From positions 1-30,617 of the IMG/VR virus record IMGVR_UViG_3300025137_000171: a stretch of 30,617 nt of DNA. The stretch is one strand, 5' to 3'. The notes under the pieces were generated by a model that did no database searches, was not told where the DNA came from, and saw only the letters and a list, made by a program, of their open reading frames with translations. Of the stretch, positions 15,272 to 20,931 are shown piece by piece (position 1 is the first letter of the stretch; each line of letters opens with the position of its first letter). A program made the translations under genes and the position numbers. This stretch comes from a virus.

Positions 15272-15379
15272 TTAATCTTCATGGATAAATTTATATCCGT
15301 CTGCTTGTAATTTATTCAGACCTCTGTAATAATAAAGTCCAAAAAATATGCCTAGATTGAGCCACTCTAAAATATTCAA
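15272..15379 (-). CDS. Possible 35-aa peptide overlapping the upstream gene
   Basis: A TTG-started frame encodes MNILEWLNLGIFFGLYYYRG then LNKLQADGYKFIHED. It overlaps the end of the 15312-15494 gene by 68 nt in another frame and fills an otherwise empty gap, with a hydrophobic N-terminus and a sensible charged C-terminus. No Shine-Dalgarno is seen. It could instead be the original C-terminus of the upstream gene reached by a frameshift around the run of six T in ATATTTTTTGG. Confidence 0.25.
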   Translation of the reverse strand: MNILEWLNLGIFFGLYYYRGLNKLQADGYKFIHED

Positions 15380-15494
15380 AATCTATATCACATAACTCAA
15401 TATTCTCTTTAAGGACATTAATTGCACCTTGATAATCTTTTTTAGCACCAAGTTTCCTTGCTTTGTCTAAAACTTTTTTTGATTTATCTAACAT
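15312..15494 (-). CDS. Hypothetical protein, 60 aa, TPR-like
   Basis: Residues 1-40 (VLDKARKLGAKKDYQGAINVLKENIELC) read as a helix-turn-helix pair of tetratricopeptide type (A..LG...DY..AI..L...I). The last 15 residues (SRHIFWTLLLQRSE) look unlike the rest and may be a frameshifted tail: an adjacent frame continues with a plausible C-terminus. Its start lies in the repeated 20-bp junction that provides a GGAGG site. Confidence 0.5.
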   Translation of the reverse strand: MLDKSKKVLDKARKLGAKKDYQGAINVLKENIELCDIDFEYFRVAQSRHIFWTLLLQRSE

Positions 15495-15511
15495 TATTTT
15501 AATCCTCCGAT
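15492..15511 (-). repeat. 20-bp exact repeat at a gene junction, copy 2
   Basis: This is the second exact copy of the junction sequence at 14694-14713, joining the 84-aa and 60-aa genes with the same stop, Shine-Dalgarno and start arrangement. Confidence 0.8.
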
Positions 15512-15748
15512 ATAAGTTGATGATGAATCTTTCACTGCATAAAACATGAACTTTCTTTTCTCAAAGTTAAATGGCGACATGGTCATACACAGAGCTCTTC
15601 TGTATGCTTGTTTGTAAGTCTTATATTCTTCACGAATAGAGCCACCAGCAACAGCAGACTTATAATACACACAAGTGTAATAATCAGGAGCTGACAATAC
15701 TGCCAACTCCCTTTCTGATAAGTTTCTTTTTTTATTATTAATGTACAT
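15494..15748 (-). CDS. Hypothetical protein, 84 aa
   Basis: This is a basic, tyrosine-rich small protein (YYTCVYYKSAVAGGSIREEYKTYKQAYRRAL). It ends in IGGLK, identical at the DNA level to the end of the 89-aa gene at 14696-14965. The start overlaps the upstream gene by 11 nt. No family is recognised. Confidence 0.55.
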   Translation of the reverse strand: MYINNKKRNLSERELAVLSAPDYYTCVYYKSAVAGGSIREEYKTYKQAYRRALCMTMSPFNFEKRKFMFYAVKDSSSTYIGGLK

Positions 15749-16142
15749 TGATCACCTCTGGCTTGTAAAATTTTTCGTAAAATTTTCTAACATGTTCCAC
15801 GTTTTCTTTACAGTAAGAAACTTCAAGGTTGTAATCTTTCATAGTAGTACCTTGGTGTTCGTTATCAACCATCCAAGAATTACAAGCACTTTCATAACAA
15901 GCTGATAATTCGTTTCTAGTTTTAACATTACACTCAATGATTGCTCTTCTAACTATGTCACGAACTACATCGTTGTCGTCCCACTCGTTTAAAGTTTTTA
16001 GCAAATCAACTTTAGATAATATTTGAACTAAATTAGGGTTGTTTCTTATTTTGTTTGGTGAGCCTATATTAACACCGTCAATAATTAACTCACTTACATC
16101 GTCATAACTGTAATCAACAGTTTTATTTTTTATTGTAGTCAT
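15738..16142 (-). CDS. Hypothetical protein, 134 aa
   Basis: This is the first gene behind the promoter at 16178-16211, with the conserved AACCAAGGAGAATAAAATG leader. The product is hydrophilic and mostly helical; DVVRDIVRRAIIECNVKTRNELSACYESACNSWMVDNEHQ and a C-terminal YCKENVEHVRKFYEKFYKPE are the most structured parts. It has three or four cysteines but no recognisable metal motif. Position suggests an early, strongly expressed protein. Confidence 0.6.
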   Translation of the reverse strand: MTTIKNKTVDYSYDDVSELIIDGVNIGSPNKIRNNPNLVQILSKVDLLKTLNEWDDNDVVRDIVRRAIIECNVKTRNELSACYESACNSWMVDNEHQGTTMKDYNLEVSYCKENVEHVRKFYEKFYKPEVINVH

Positions 16143-16177
16143 TTTATTCTCCTTGGTTATTGTTCGTTCTGGTAATA

Positions 16178-16211
16178 ATTATAATAATAATCAACTAAAA
16201 GTAAACCCCTA
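16178..16211 (-). promoter_or_regulatory. Leftward promoter with the shared TAGGGGTTTACTTTT motif
   Basis: The minus strand has TTTACT (16200-16205), a 16-nt spacer and a perfect TATAAT (16178-16183). TAGGGGTTTACTTTT spans 16197-16211 and is identical at 74-88 and 17830-17844. The promoter drives the 134-aa gene and the small genes to 13985. Its -35 box overlaps the 3' arm of the preceding terminator. Confidence 0.75.
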
Positions 16212-16245
16212 AATACAAAAAAGTTTTGTTTGTATTCAAGGGTTT
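16203..16245 (-). terminator. Strong terminator-like hairpin after ardC-like gene
   Basis: In minus-strand RNA, 16245-16229 (AAACCCUUGAAUACAAA) pairs with 16219-16203 (UUUGUAUUUAGGGGUUU) over 17 bp with two G-U pairs and a 9-nt loop, followed by ACUUUU. On the plus strand these G-U positions would be mismatches, so it acts on leftward transcripts. It begins 8 nt beyond the ArdC stop codon. Confidence 0.75.
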
Positions 16246-16252
16246 ATGATAT

Positions 16253-17209
16253 TTATGCTATTTTCTTTATCCAGCCTACCTTGTTTTTGTCTAATTTTAG
16301 CTCTTCATCTATGATGATTTGCTTTTTAACATCAGCAACATTTTCCTCAATAAAGGTTACTGCTTGTTGTGCTTTGGCACAGGCTTTAAAGATTACATCA
16401 GAATCGTCCTTGATTCTATCGCTCCAGATCTTTAAGTATTGTGCTGACTCTGGCTTTGGTTCTCTAGTAATACCTAACACAACGCACTGAATATGAGCAC
16501 CCATTTCAGCAACCAACTCTTCAAAGGCATAGTCAAACTTACCAAGTCTGTCAAGTCTTTTTTCATTACCAGTAGAGTGAACCATTTCATGAAGTAGTGT
16601 GCTATAATAGTTCTGTGTTGCTGTGCTTTCCTTAGTTGCTTTAAACTTTTCAGCAGGCACCATGTTAATTTGATCAGTACTAGGCGAATAGAAACAACTG
16701 TCTGTATTCTCATTAATAAGATCTATATCTTGCTGTGCCATATAATTCTCACAGTACGCATCAACTTCAAAGCTATTAGCAAAACCATTTGGTTGTAATT
16801 TTAAACTCTCATCAGTTAAGTTAGTTTGATCAAGGTTGAATACAGAGTAAAATCTCTGCATTACTATTTGTTTCTTGTAATCTTGACCTTTCTTTGGACC
16901 TGCTTTGTAAGTATCGTCAACTTGTAAAGGTTTCCAAAGCACGACCTCAGTACCAGATTCACCTTTGTTTACTCTGCCACCTGCTTGGTTGATTTGTTTA
17001 AAGGTTGCCCAAGTATTACTCTCAAAGTTGCGAGACCACTTAGTTAAGCCGAGCCAGAAACAGTTTACTCCACGATAGTTAGTACCACGAATATTTCTAG
17101 GCAGACCAGTAGTGAACCATGGCTTCATCCAGTTCTTACCATGCTTATCTATTTCTGCTACCATCGCACTTGCGATTTGGTTCTTTATTTCTTCATTTGA
17201 TTTTGGCAT
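16253..17209 (-). CDS. ArdC-type antirestriction protein with zincin metallopeptidase
   Basis: ArdC proteins protect incoming DNA from host restriction. The 318 residues have the N-terminal ssDNA-binding domain (NWMKPWFTTGLPRNIRGTNYRGVN near 26-49, then TWATFKQINQAGGRVNKGESGTEVVLWKP near 66-94) and a C-terminal zincin domain with HEMVHSTG (HExxH at 207-211) and the downstream glutamate in YAFEELVAEMG near 227-237. Both halves look complete. The leader AACCAAGGAGAATAAAATG supports the start. It follows two small genes in one transcript and is closed by a strong terminator. In a phage this points to entry-phase anti-defence; a role in DNA replication is an alternative suggested for plasmid relatives. 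Confidence 0.88.
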   Translation of the reverse strand: MPKSNEEIKNQIASAMVAEIDKHGKNWMKPWFTTGLPRNIRGTNYRGVNCFWLGLTKWSRNFESNTWATFKQINQAGGRVNKGESGTEVVLWKPLQVDDTYKAGPKKGQDYKKQIVMQRFYSVFNLDQTNLTDESLKLQPNGFANSFEVDAYCENYMAQQDIDLINENTDSCFYSPSTDQINMVPAEKFKATKESTATQNYYSTLLHEMVHSTGNEKRLDRLGKFDYAFEELVAEMGAHIQCVVLGITREPKPESAQYLKIWSDRIKDDSDVIFKACAKAQQAVTFIEENVADVKKQIIIDEELKLDKNKVGWIKKIA

Positions 17210-17210
17210 T

Positions 17211-17474
17211 TTATTCTCCTTGGTTATATTTATTATTATTTAATAGTTCAGAATCCATTTGGTTCATTAATTCAGCAGCATCAAACTCTTCATACTCACC
17301 ATCATTAACATACTCAATTAGATCATCATTAAATACTTCAAGTTCAATTTCAGAACCAGTATTATCAAAAGTTTGTTTTGCTTGGTTGTATTGGGCTTGT
17401 AAACCTTTAGAAAGTTTATCAAAATCAATATCAAGTATATAACTGAACTTCATTTTTAATTTGGGCTTATTCAT
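17211..17474 (-). CDS. Hypothetical acidic protein, 87 aa
   Basis: The N-terminus is basic (MNKPKLKMKFSYILDIDFDKL), and the remainder is strongly acidic (EIELEVFNDDLIEYVNDGEYEEFDAAELMNQMDSE), a pattern seen in DNA-mimic and inhibitor proteins, though also in unrelated small phage proteins. It ends 1 nt before the ardC-like start. Its leader contains one copy of a 25-bp exact repeat. No family is recognised; the DNA-mimic idea is inference only. Confidence 0.6.
   Translation of the reverse strand: MNKPKLKMKFSYILDIDFDKLSKGLQAQYNQAKQTFDNTGSEIELEVFNDDLIEYVNDGEYEEFDAAELMNQMDSELLNNNKYNQGE
17213..17237 (-). repeat. 25-bp exact repeat in gene leader, copy 1
   Basis: The 25 bp contain the AACCAAGGAGAAT ribosome site and upstream AATAATAAATAT on the minus strand; the second exact copy is at 17477-17501. 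It lies before the ardC-like gene and includes the last codons of the 87-aa gene. Confidence 0.75.
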
Positions 17475-17476
17475 AT

Positions 17477-17501
17477 ATTCTCCTTGGTTATATTTATTAT
17501 T
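17477..17501 (-). repeat. 25-bp exact repeat in gene leader, copy 2
   Basis: This is the second exact copy of the leader repeat at 17213-17237, here before the 87-aa gene and overlapping the stop of the 101-aa gene. Confidence 0.75.
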
Positions 17502-17802
17502 TATTAATTAATTTTAATTCTGCAATCATAACAGAAGTAACAGAAAACTCAGCAACCTCATCAGGAAGAGAACATTTTAATTGAACATTACTAACTACTT
17601 CAGCAAGTTTTATAAAGCCAGTAGAATTTAAACTTTCAACTAACCAATCAGAAGCATTAAGAACTAGCTCAATATTATCAACATCAGTATCACTAAGAGA
17701 GTAGCCAGACTCATAATCCCATACTTTAATTTCATTAATAGCTTCATTTAGATATTTAACATTTAATTTATTCATTTTATTTTCCTCGGTTTTTGTTTTC
17801 AT
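17497..17802 (-). CDS. Hypothetical acidic protein, 101 aa
   Basis: The first gene behind the promoter at 17811-17844. The visible start at 17802 lacks a strong site, whereas the in-frame ATG at 17775 (residue 10, MNKLNVKYLNEAINE) follows a GAGGAAAAT leader, so the true product may be 92 aa. The protein is acidic and helical (WDYESGYSLSDTDVDNIELVLNASDWLVESLNS). No family is recognised. It is co-transcribed with the acidic 87-aa and ArdC-like genes. Confidence 0.55.
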   Translation of the reverse strand: MKTKTEENKMNKLNVKYLNEAINEIKVWDYESGYSLSDTDVDNIELVLNASDWLVESLNSTGFIKLAEVVSNVQLKCSLPDEVAEFSVTSVMIAELKLINK

Positions 17803-17810
17803 TAACTAAA

Positions 17811-17844
17811 ATTATAAGGATAATAGCTAAAAAGTAAACCCCTA
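17811..17844 (-). promoter_or_regulatory. Leftward promoter with the shared TAGGGGTTTACTTTT motif
   Basis: The minus strand has TTTACT (17833-17838), a 16-nt spacer and a perfect TATAAT (17811-17816), the same geometry as at 16178-16211. The 15-nt upstream motif is identical. It drives the 101-aa, 87-aa and ArdC-like genes. If the 101-aa gene starts at 17775, this leaves a normal short leader. Confidence 0.75.
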
Positions 17845-17932
17845 TGTTAGAAAAAGAATCATTTAAAATCAATAGGTTATGACCCTTTTGAATAAAAAGA
17901 AAATTAAATTGCTTAAAAATGATTAAAAATGA

Positions 17933-18277
17933 TTAGATTTTATAAAGGTCATAAGCAAGTGTCAGCTCATCACCTTTACTTATATTTTGTTTTGTAATTA
18001 AAATATATTTAACATCAACGAAAGAACCAATAACATTGAAGCCTTGATCAACTTGCTTTATCTTTTTACAGTTGGGTTGGTCGCTGTGATTTATAAAACC
18101 ACCGAGCGGAGTTCTTATTATATATTCATTATGATAGTGGTGAATGATTCCTAGTTCATGGTTGGCTTTTATATCTTCAGTTGCGAATAATCCTAGCCCA
18201 TGAATGGTTGATTGTTTGATTGTAAGGTTGCTTGGTAATGGTTTGTAACTTATTTCTTTTTGTTCATTTGTTTCCAT
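17933..18277 (-). CDS. SET-domain protein, putative lysine methyltransferase
   Basis: SET enzymes methylate protein lysines using S-adenosylmethionine. The 114 residues hold the essential pieces: HGLGLFATEDIKA (GxG SAM loop, about 27-39), FINHSDQPNC (the NHSxxPN SAM/knot motif, about 81-90) and GDELTLAYD (the C-terminal ExxxxY motif, about 102-110). The length is that of a minimal SET domain without pre- or post-SET zinc clusters, as in bacterial and viral members. Its first codons overlap the upstream 101-aa gene by 28 nt. The target could be a host or virion protein; unknown. Confidence 0.85.
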   Translation of the reverse strand: METNEQKEISYKPLPSNLTIKQSTIHGLGLFATEDIKANHELGIIHHYHNEYIIRTPLGGFINHSDQPNCKKIKQVDQGFNVIGSFVDVKYILITKQNISKGDELTLAYDLYKI

Positions 18278-18555
18278 GCTATTCTTATTCTCTTCTGACT
18301 TTCGTCTGTAAATACTTCTATTGGGTAAACATTTCTATCACCATAACCAATATCATCTTTGACTTGGTATGATGCGAAAGTTCTAACATACTCACGACCA
18401 TCAACAGCTTGAATATCGTACAAGAAACATTCAGTAATTATTTCACAGCATTTCATTTTACTGAAGTCGTCTGTGCTTACTGTGGTTGAATCTCCTGCTA
18501 TATCTATCCAGGTTAGTCTAAGTCTTTGATGCTTGGTTGTACCTATTGTGATCAT
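18250..18555 (-). CDS. Hypothetical protein, 101 aa
   Basis: This beta-rich protein (HQRLRLTWIDIAGDSTTVSTDD, then YDIQAVDGREYVRTFASYQ, and YPIEVFTDESQKRIRIAW) has no recognised family. It is the first gene leftward from the non-coding region at 18556-18991 and overlaps the SET gene by 28 nt, so the pair is probably made together. There is no clear Shine-Dalgarno before its ATG; AT-rich TATAAT-like sequences lie upstream. Confidence 0.55.
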   Translation of the reverse strand: MITIGTTKHQRLRLTWIDIAGDSTTVSTDDFSKMKCCEIITECFLYDIQAVDGREYVRTFASYQVKDDIGYGDRNVYPIEVFTDESQKRIRIAWKQMNKKK

Positions 18556-18637
18556 GGCTATATATTATTATATTTGCAATAATATTATATAAATAAAAAT
18601 ATTTTATTTTGCCCTGTGTAACTTTTCTGCATTTGTA

Positions 18638-18719
18638 CTAATATGCTAATATTTGATAGGAAAACCCTTATTGAATTGATGATATTAGTTCTTAACTGAT
18701 ATTAGATAAAACTAATATA
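18638..18719. repeat. CTAATAT heptamer array upstream of late promoter
   Basis: Five copies occur in 82 bp: CTAATATG (18638-18645) and CTAATATT (18646-18653) in tandem, inverted copies GATATTAG at 18681-18688 and 18698-18705, and CTAATATA (18712-18719), which directly abuts the -35 box. Two more lie at 19456-19471. The arrangement resembles operators for a multimeric DNA-binding protein, or binding sites for the small terminase. Confidence 0.6.
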
Positions 18720-18748
18720 TTGACTTGATTTGAAACTTATCACATAAA
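18720..18748 (+). promoter_or_regulatory. Promoter candidate for the late operon
   Basis: TTGACT (18720-18725) and CATAAA (18743-18748) are 17 nt apart, a good sigma70-type match. The last CTAATAT element touches the -35 box, suggesting regulation. The first certain gene begins 240 nt downstream, leaving room for a leader or packaging site. Confidence 0.55.
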
Positions 18749-18808
18749 AATTACCACACATCTTTGTCTTTTTGTTTTGTATAAACCTAAAATAGATTAT
18801 AAAAGATT

Positions 18809-18925
18809 ATGGCTCATTATAAACGAGCCGAGAACCAAGCACTTTCAAACATAAAGAACCAAGTAAGAGCCATTAATAATAGGTTAATAATGCCTTGGTA
18901 TAGGTTGCACAGATTTAGCGTTTAA
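18809..18925 (+). CDS. Possible 38-aa basic peptide
   Basis: An ATG frame encodes MAHYKRAENQALSNIKNQVR then AINNRLIMPWYRLHRFSV in the gap before the small terminase. The composition is protein-like (basic, helical), but no clear Shine-Dalgarno precedes it, and a short GGCTC/GAGCC hairpin (18811-18829) begins at its start codon. It may be a real small late protein or part of an untranslated packaging region. The remaining gap on either side shows only the repeats and promoter noted separately. Confidence 0.3.
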   Translation: MAHYKRAENQALSNIKNQVRAINNRLIMPWYRLHRFSV

Positions 18926-18991
18926 GACTCATAATTCTAGCACTGCTTCCCCTACTAGGTATTTGCAAAATGAGGAACAAGGAGATAGATT

Positions 18992-19360
18992 ATGGGTATT
19001 AGAGGACCAAAGCCTGGAAATCCAAGGATAGGAGGAAGGCAAAAAGGTACACCAAACAAGAAGACTGCTGAAATACAAGAAAGAGTAAAGAAGTTTATGG
19101 AGCAAATGGGAGTCAAGAACTTTGATCCTCTCATGGCTTTGGCTGGTATCGCAGTTGATAAAGGCACACCACTAAAGTTAAAGGTTGATGCACTTAAAGA
19201 AATAGCACAATACATGCATCCTAAAAGGAGAGCTGTGGAGATTTCTGGAGAACAAACTATAAATGTTCAAGAGAAACAGAAGAAGATAAAAGAACTAGAC
19301 GACTTGCTGAATGAAATTGAAGATGAAAAACTAAAAGAAAATCAAACAACTATAAATTAA
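18992..19360 (+). CDS. terS: Putative terminase small subunit
   Basis: Small terminases bind the packaging site and load the large subunit. The 122 residues begin GIRGPKPGNPRIGGRQKGTPNKKTAEIQER in pieces, a basic N-terminus typical of phage terminase small-subunit-like proteins, followed by a helical region (VKKFMEQMGVKNFDPLMALAGIAVD, VDALKEIAQYMHPKRRAVEI) and a charged coiled-coil tail that could mediate oligomerisation. The position just before the large terminase supports the call. The Shine-Dalgarno AAGGAGA is strong. The family match is moderate, not certain. Confidence 0.7.
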   Translation: MGIRGPKPGNPRIGGRQKGTPNKKTAEIQERVKKFMEQMGVKNFDPLMALAGIAVDKGTPLKLKVDALKEIAQYMHPKRRAVEISGEQTINVQEKQKKIKELDDLLNEIEDEKLKENQTTIN

Positions 19361-19455
19361 TTTCTGGTTTGCAAATTTTTTGCAAGTCAAAATGCATAAA
19401 TAGGTTATACTGCAAAAAACTTTTTTATTTTGACGAGTGTAAAATGAGTAATATC

Positions 19456-19471
19456 CTAATATGCTAATATT
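19456..19471 (+). repeat. CTAATAT tandem pair overlapping a start codon
   Basis: CTAATATGCTAATATT is an exact 16-bp copy of 18638-18653. In both places a TTTATTTTG...GTGTAA segment lies about 25-30 nt upstream. Here the ATG of the 74-aa membrane protein is inside the repeat, so a protein bound to DNA or RNA here would affect its initiation. Confidence 0.6.
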
Positions 19472-19685
19472 AAGATGGAATGCTTTCCTTATAGCATTTA
19501 TTTCTGTTTACATATTAACACAACCAAATGTTGATATGCAATGGTTTGGATGGTCTTTGTCTTCAGTCTCTTGTTTCATGTGGTTTTTAGTTGCAAGAAG
19601 AGACAAAGATATACCTAGAAGCCTTATGGAATTGATGTATCTTTTAATGGGATTATGGGGTATATATAATTGGTATGGCTATTGA
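19461..19685 (+). CDS. Small membrane protein between terminase genes, 74 aa
   Basis: Three hydrophobic segments are visible: about 6-20 (WNAFLIAFISVYIL), about 28-45 (WFGWSLSSVSCFMWFLVA) and about 56-73 (LMELMYLLMGLWGIYNWYGY), with a short basic loop ARRDKD. It is likely a two- or three-pass membrane protein. It overlaps the large terminase start by 11 nt. Holin-like size is suggestive but position argues neither way. No Shine-Dalgarno is seen; a seven-codon frame (19444-19467) overlaps its start and could couple translation. Confidence 0.6.
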   Translation: MLILRWNAFLIAFISVYILTQPNVDMQWFGWSLSSVSCFMWFLVARRDKDIPRSLMELMYLLMGLWGIYNWYGY

Positions 19686-20931
19686 ACTAGAATCGCTATC
19701 TGATATCGAAATAGAAACTAGATTACTAAGACTTAAATGGATTAAATCAGCACGACCCAAACAATTAACACCGAAAGGTGATTGGTCTATTTGGCTGATT
19801 TTAGCAGGGAGGGGATGGGGCAAAACTTTAACAGGTGCACACGACATGGCATGGTTTGGATTAACTAATCCCGATAGTCGTCTAGCAATAGTTGCACCAA
19901 CCTTTGCAGATGGTAGAGATACTTGTATTGAAGGAGAGTCTGGATTGTTATCTGTTCTTAATGAAGAAGTTATTGCAAATTACAATAGATCTTTAGGAGA
20001 ATTAATTTTAAAAAACGGAACAAGGTACAAAACATTTAGTTCTGATACTCCTGAAAGATTACGTGGACCACAGCACCATAGAGTTTGGTGTGATGAGTTA
20101 GGCTCTTGGAAGTATAGTGAGACATGGGATCAAATGATGTTTGGTCTAAGGTTGGGTGATCATCCAAAAGTTATAGTTACAACAACTCCAAAGCCAATAC
20201 CATTAGTGAAAGAGTTACACAAAAGAACAGACACACATGTTACTTCTGGATCTACTTTCGAAAACAAAGCAAATTTAGCAGAAGCAAGTTTAAAACAACT
20301 AAAAGAAAAATACGAAGGCACAAGACTAGGTCGTCAAGAATTATATGCTGAAGTTCTAGAAGATGTAGAAGGAAGTTTATGGAACAGAGAAATGATCGAA
20401 TCGTCCATGATTCGTTTTAATGAAAAGTTGCCAGACTTTAAAAGGATTGTAGTCGCAGTAGATCCTGCAGTTACAGCCAATGTAAATTCTGATGAGACAG
20501 GTATAGTAGTTTGTGCAACAGACTTCAAAGGTAAATTCTACATACTAAATGATCTTTCTGGTAAATATAGTCCTGATACTTGGGCAAAGAAAGCAGTTGA
20601 GGCATATGAAAGTTATAAAGCAGACAAAATCATCGCAGAAGTCAACAATGGTGGGGATTTGGTGCAAAAAGTTGTCAAAACGATAGATCCTAATGTTAGT
20701 TACAAGGCAGTTAGAGCAACTCGTGGTAAATTCGTAAGAGCAGAGCCTATCGCAGCATTATATGAACAAAAAAGAGTCAAACATGTAGAAAGGTTCAATA
20801 ATTTAGAAGATCAACTCTGCAGTTACAACCCTGAAATAACTTCTCAGTCACCAGACAGGCTAGATGCTTTAGTTTGGGGACTAACTGAGTTAAGTGCAAG
20901 GTCTGGAGTTGCTAGTTGGAGGATAAGTTGA
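19675..20931 (+). CDS. terL: Terminase large subunit
   Basis: This is the packaging motor and headful or cos nuclease. The 418 residues have Walker A AGRGWGKT (44-51), Walker B VWCDE (137-141), a coupling motif VTTTPKP (168-174), then the RNase H-like nuclease with D262 (VAVDPA), E321 (IAEVNNGGD) and the C-terminal aspartates in SPDRLDALVW (391-400). The length is normal for the Terminase_6 group found with HK97-type heads. It overlaps the gpF-like gene by 4 nt, with no portal gene between. Confidence 0.95.
   Translation: MAIELESLSDIEIETRLLRLKWIKSARPKQLTPKGDWSIWLILAGRGWGKTLTGAHDMAWFGLTNPDSRLAIVAPTFADGRDTCIEGESGLLSVLNEEVIANYNRSLGELILKNGTRYKTFSSDTPERLRGPQHHRVWCDELGSWKYSETWDQMMFGLRLGDHPKVIVTTTPKPIPLVKELHKRTDTHVTSGSTFENKANLAEASLKQLKEKYEGTRLGRQELYAEVLEDVEGSLWNREMIESSMIRFNEKLPDFKRIVVAVDPAVTANVNSDETGIVVCATDFKGKFYILNDLSGKYSPDTWAKKAVEAYESYKADKIIAEVNNGGDLVQKVVKTIDPNVSYKAVRATRGKFVRAEPIAALYEQKRVKHVERFNNLEDQLCSYNPEITSQSPDRLDALVWGLTELSARSGVASWRIS

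Noticed and set aside
18900-18960. tRNA-like fragment with CTCATAA loop before the small terminase
   Set aside because: The bases around CTCATAA do not form a five-base anticodon stem and no T-arm or acceptor pairing is present.
19368-19384. TTGCAAA/TTTGCAA short hairpin as a terminator after the small terminase
   Set aside because: Stem is very AT-rich with a 3-nt loop and no following U tract of its own; too weak to call.
19444-19467. Seven-codon leader peptide overlapping the membrane protein start
   Set aside because: Too short and without a clear ribosome site; mentioned only as possible coupling.
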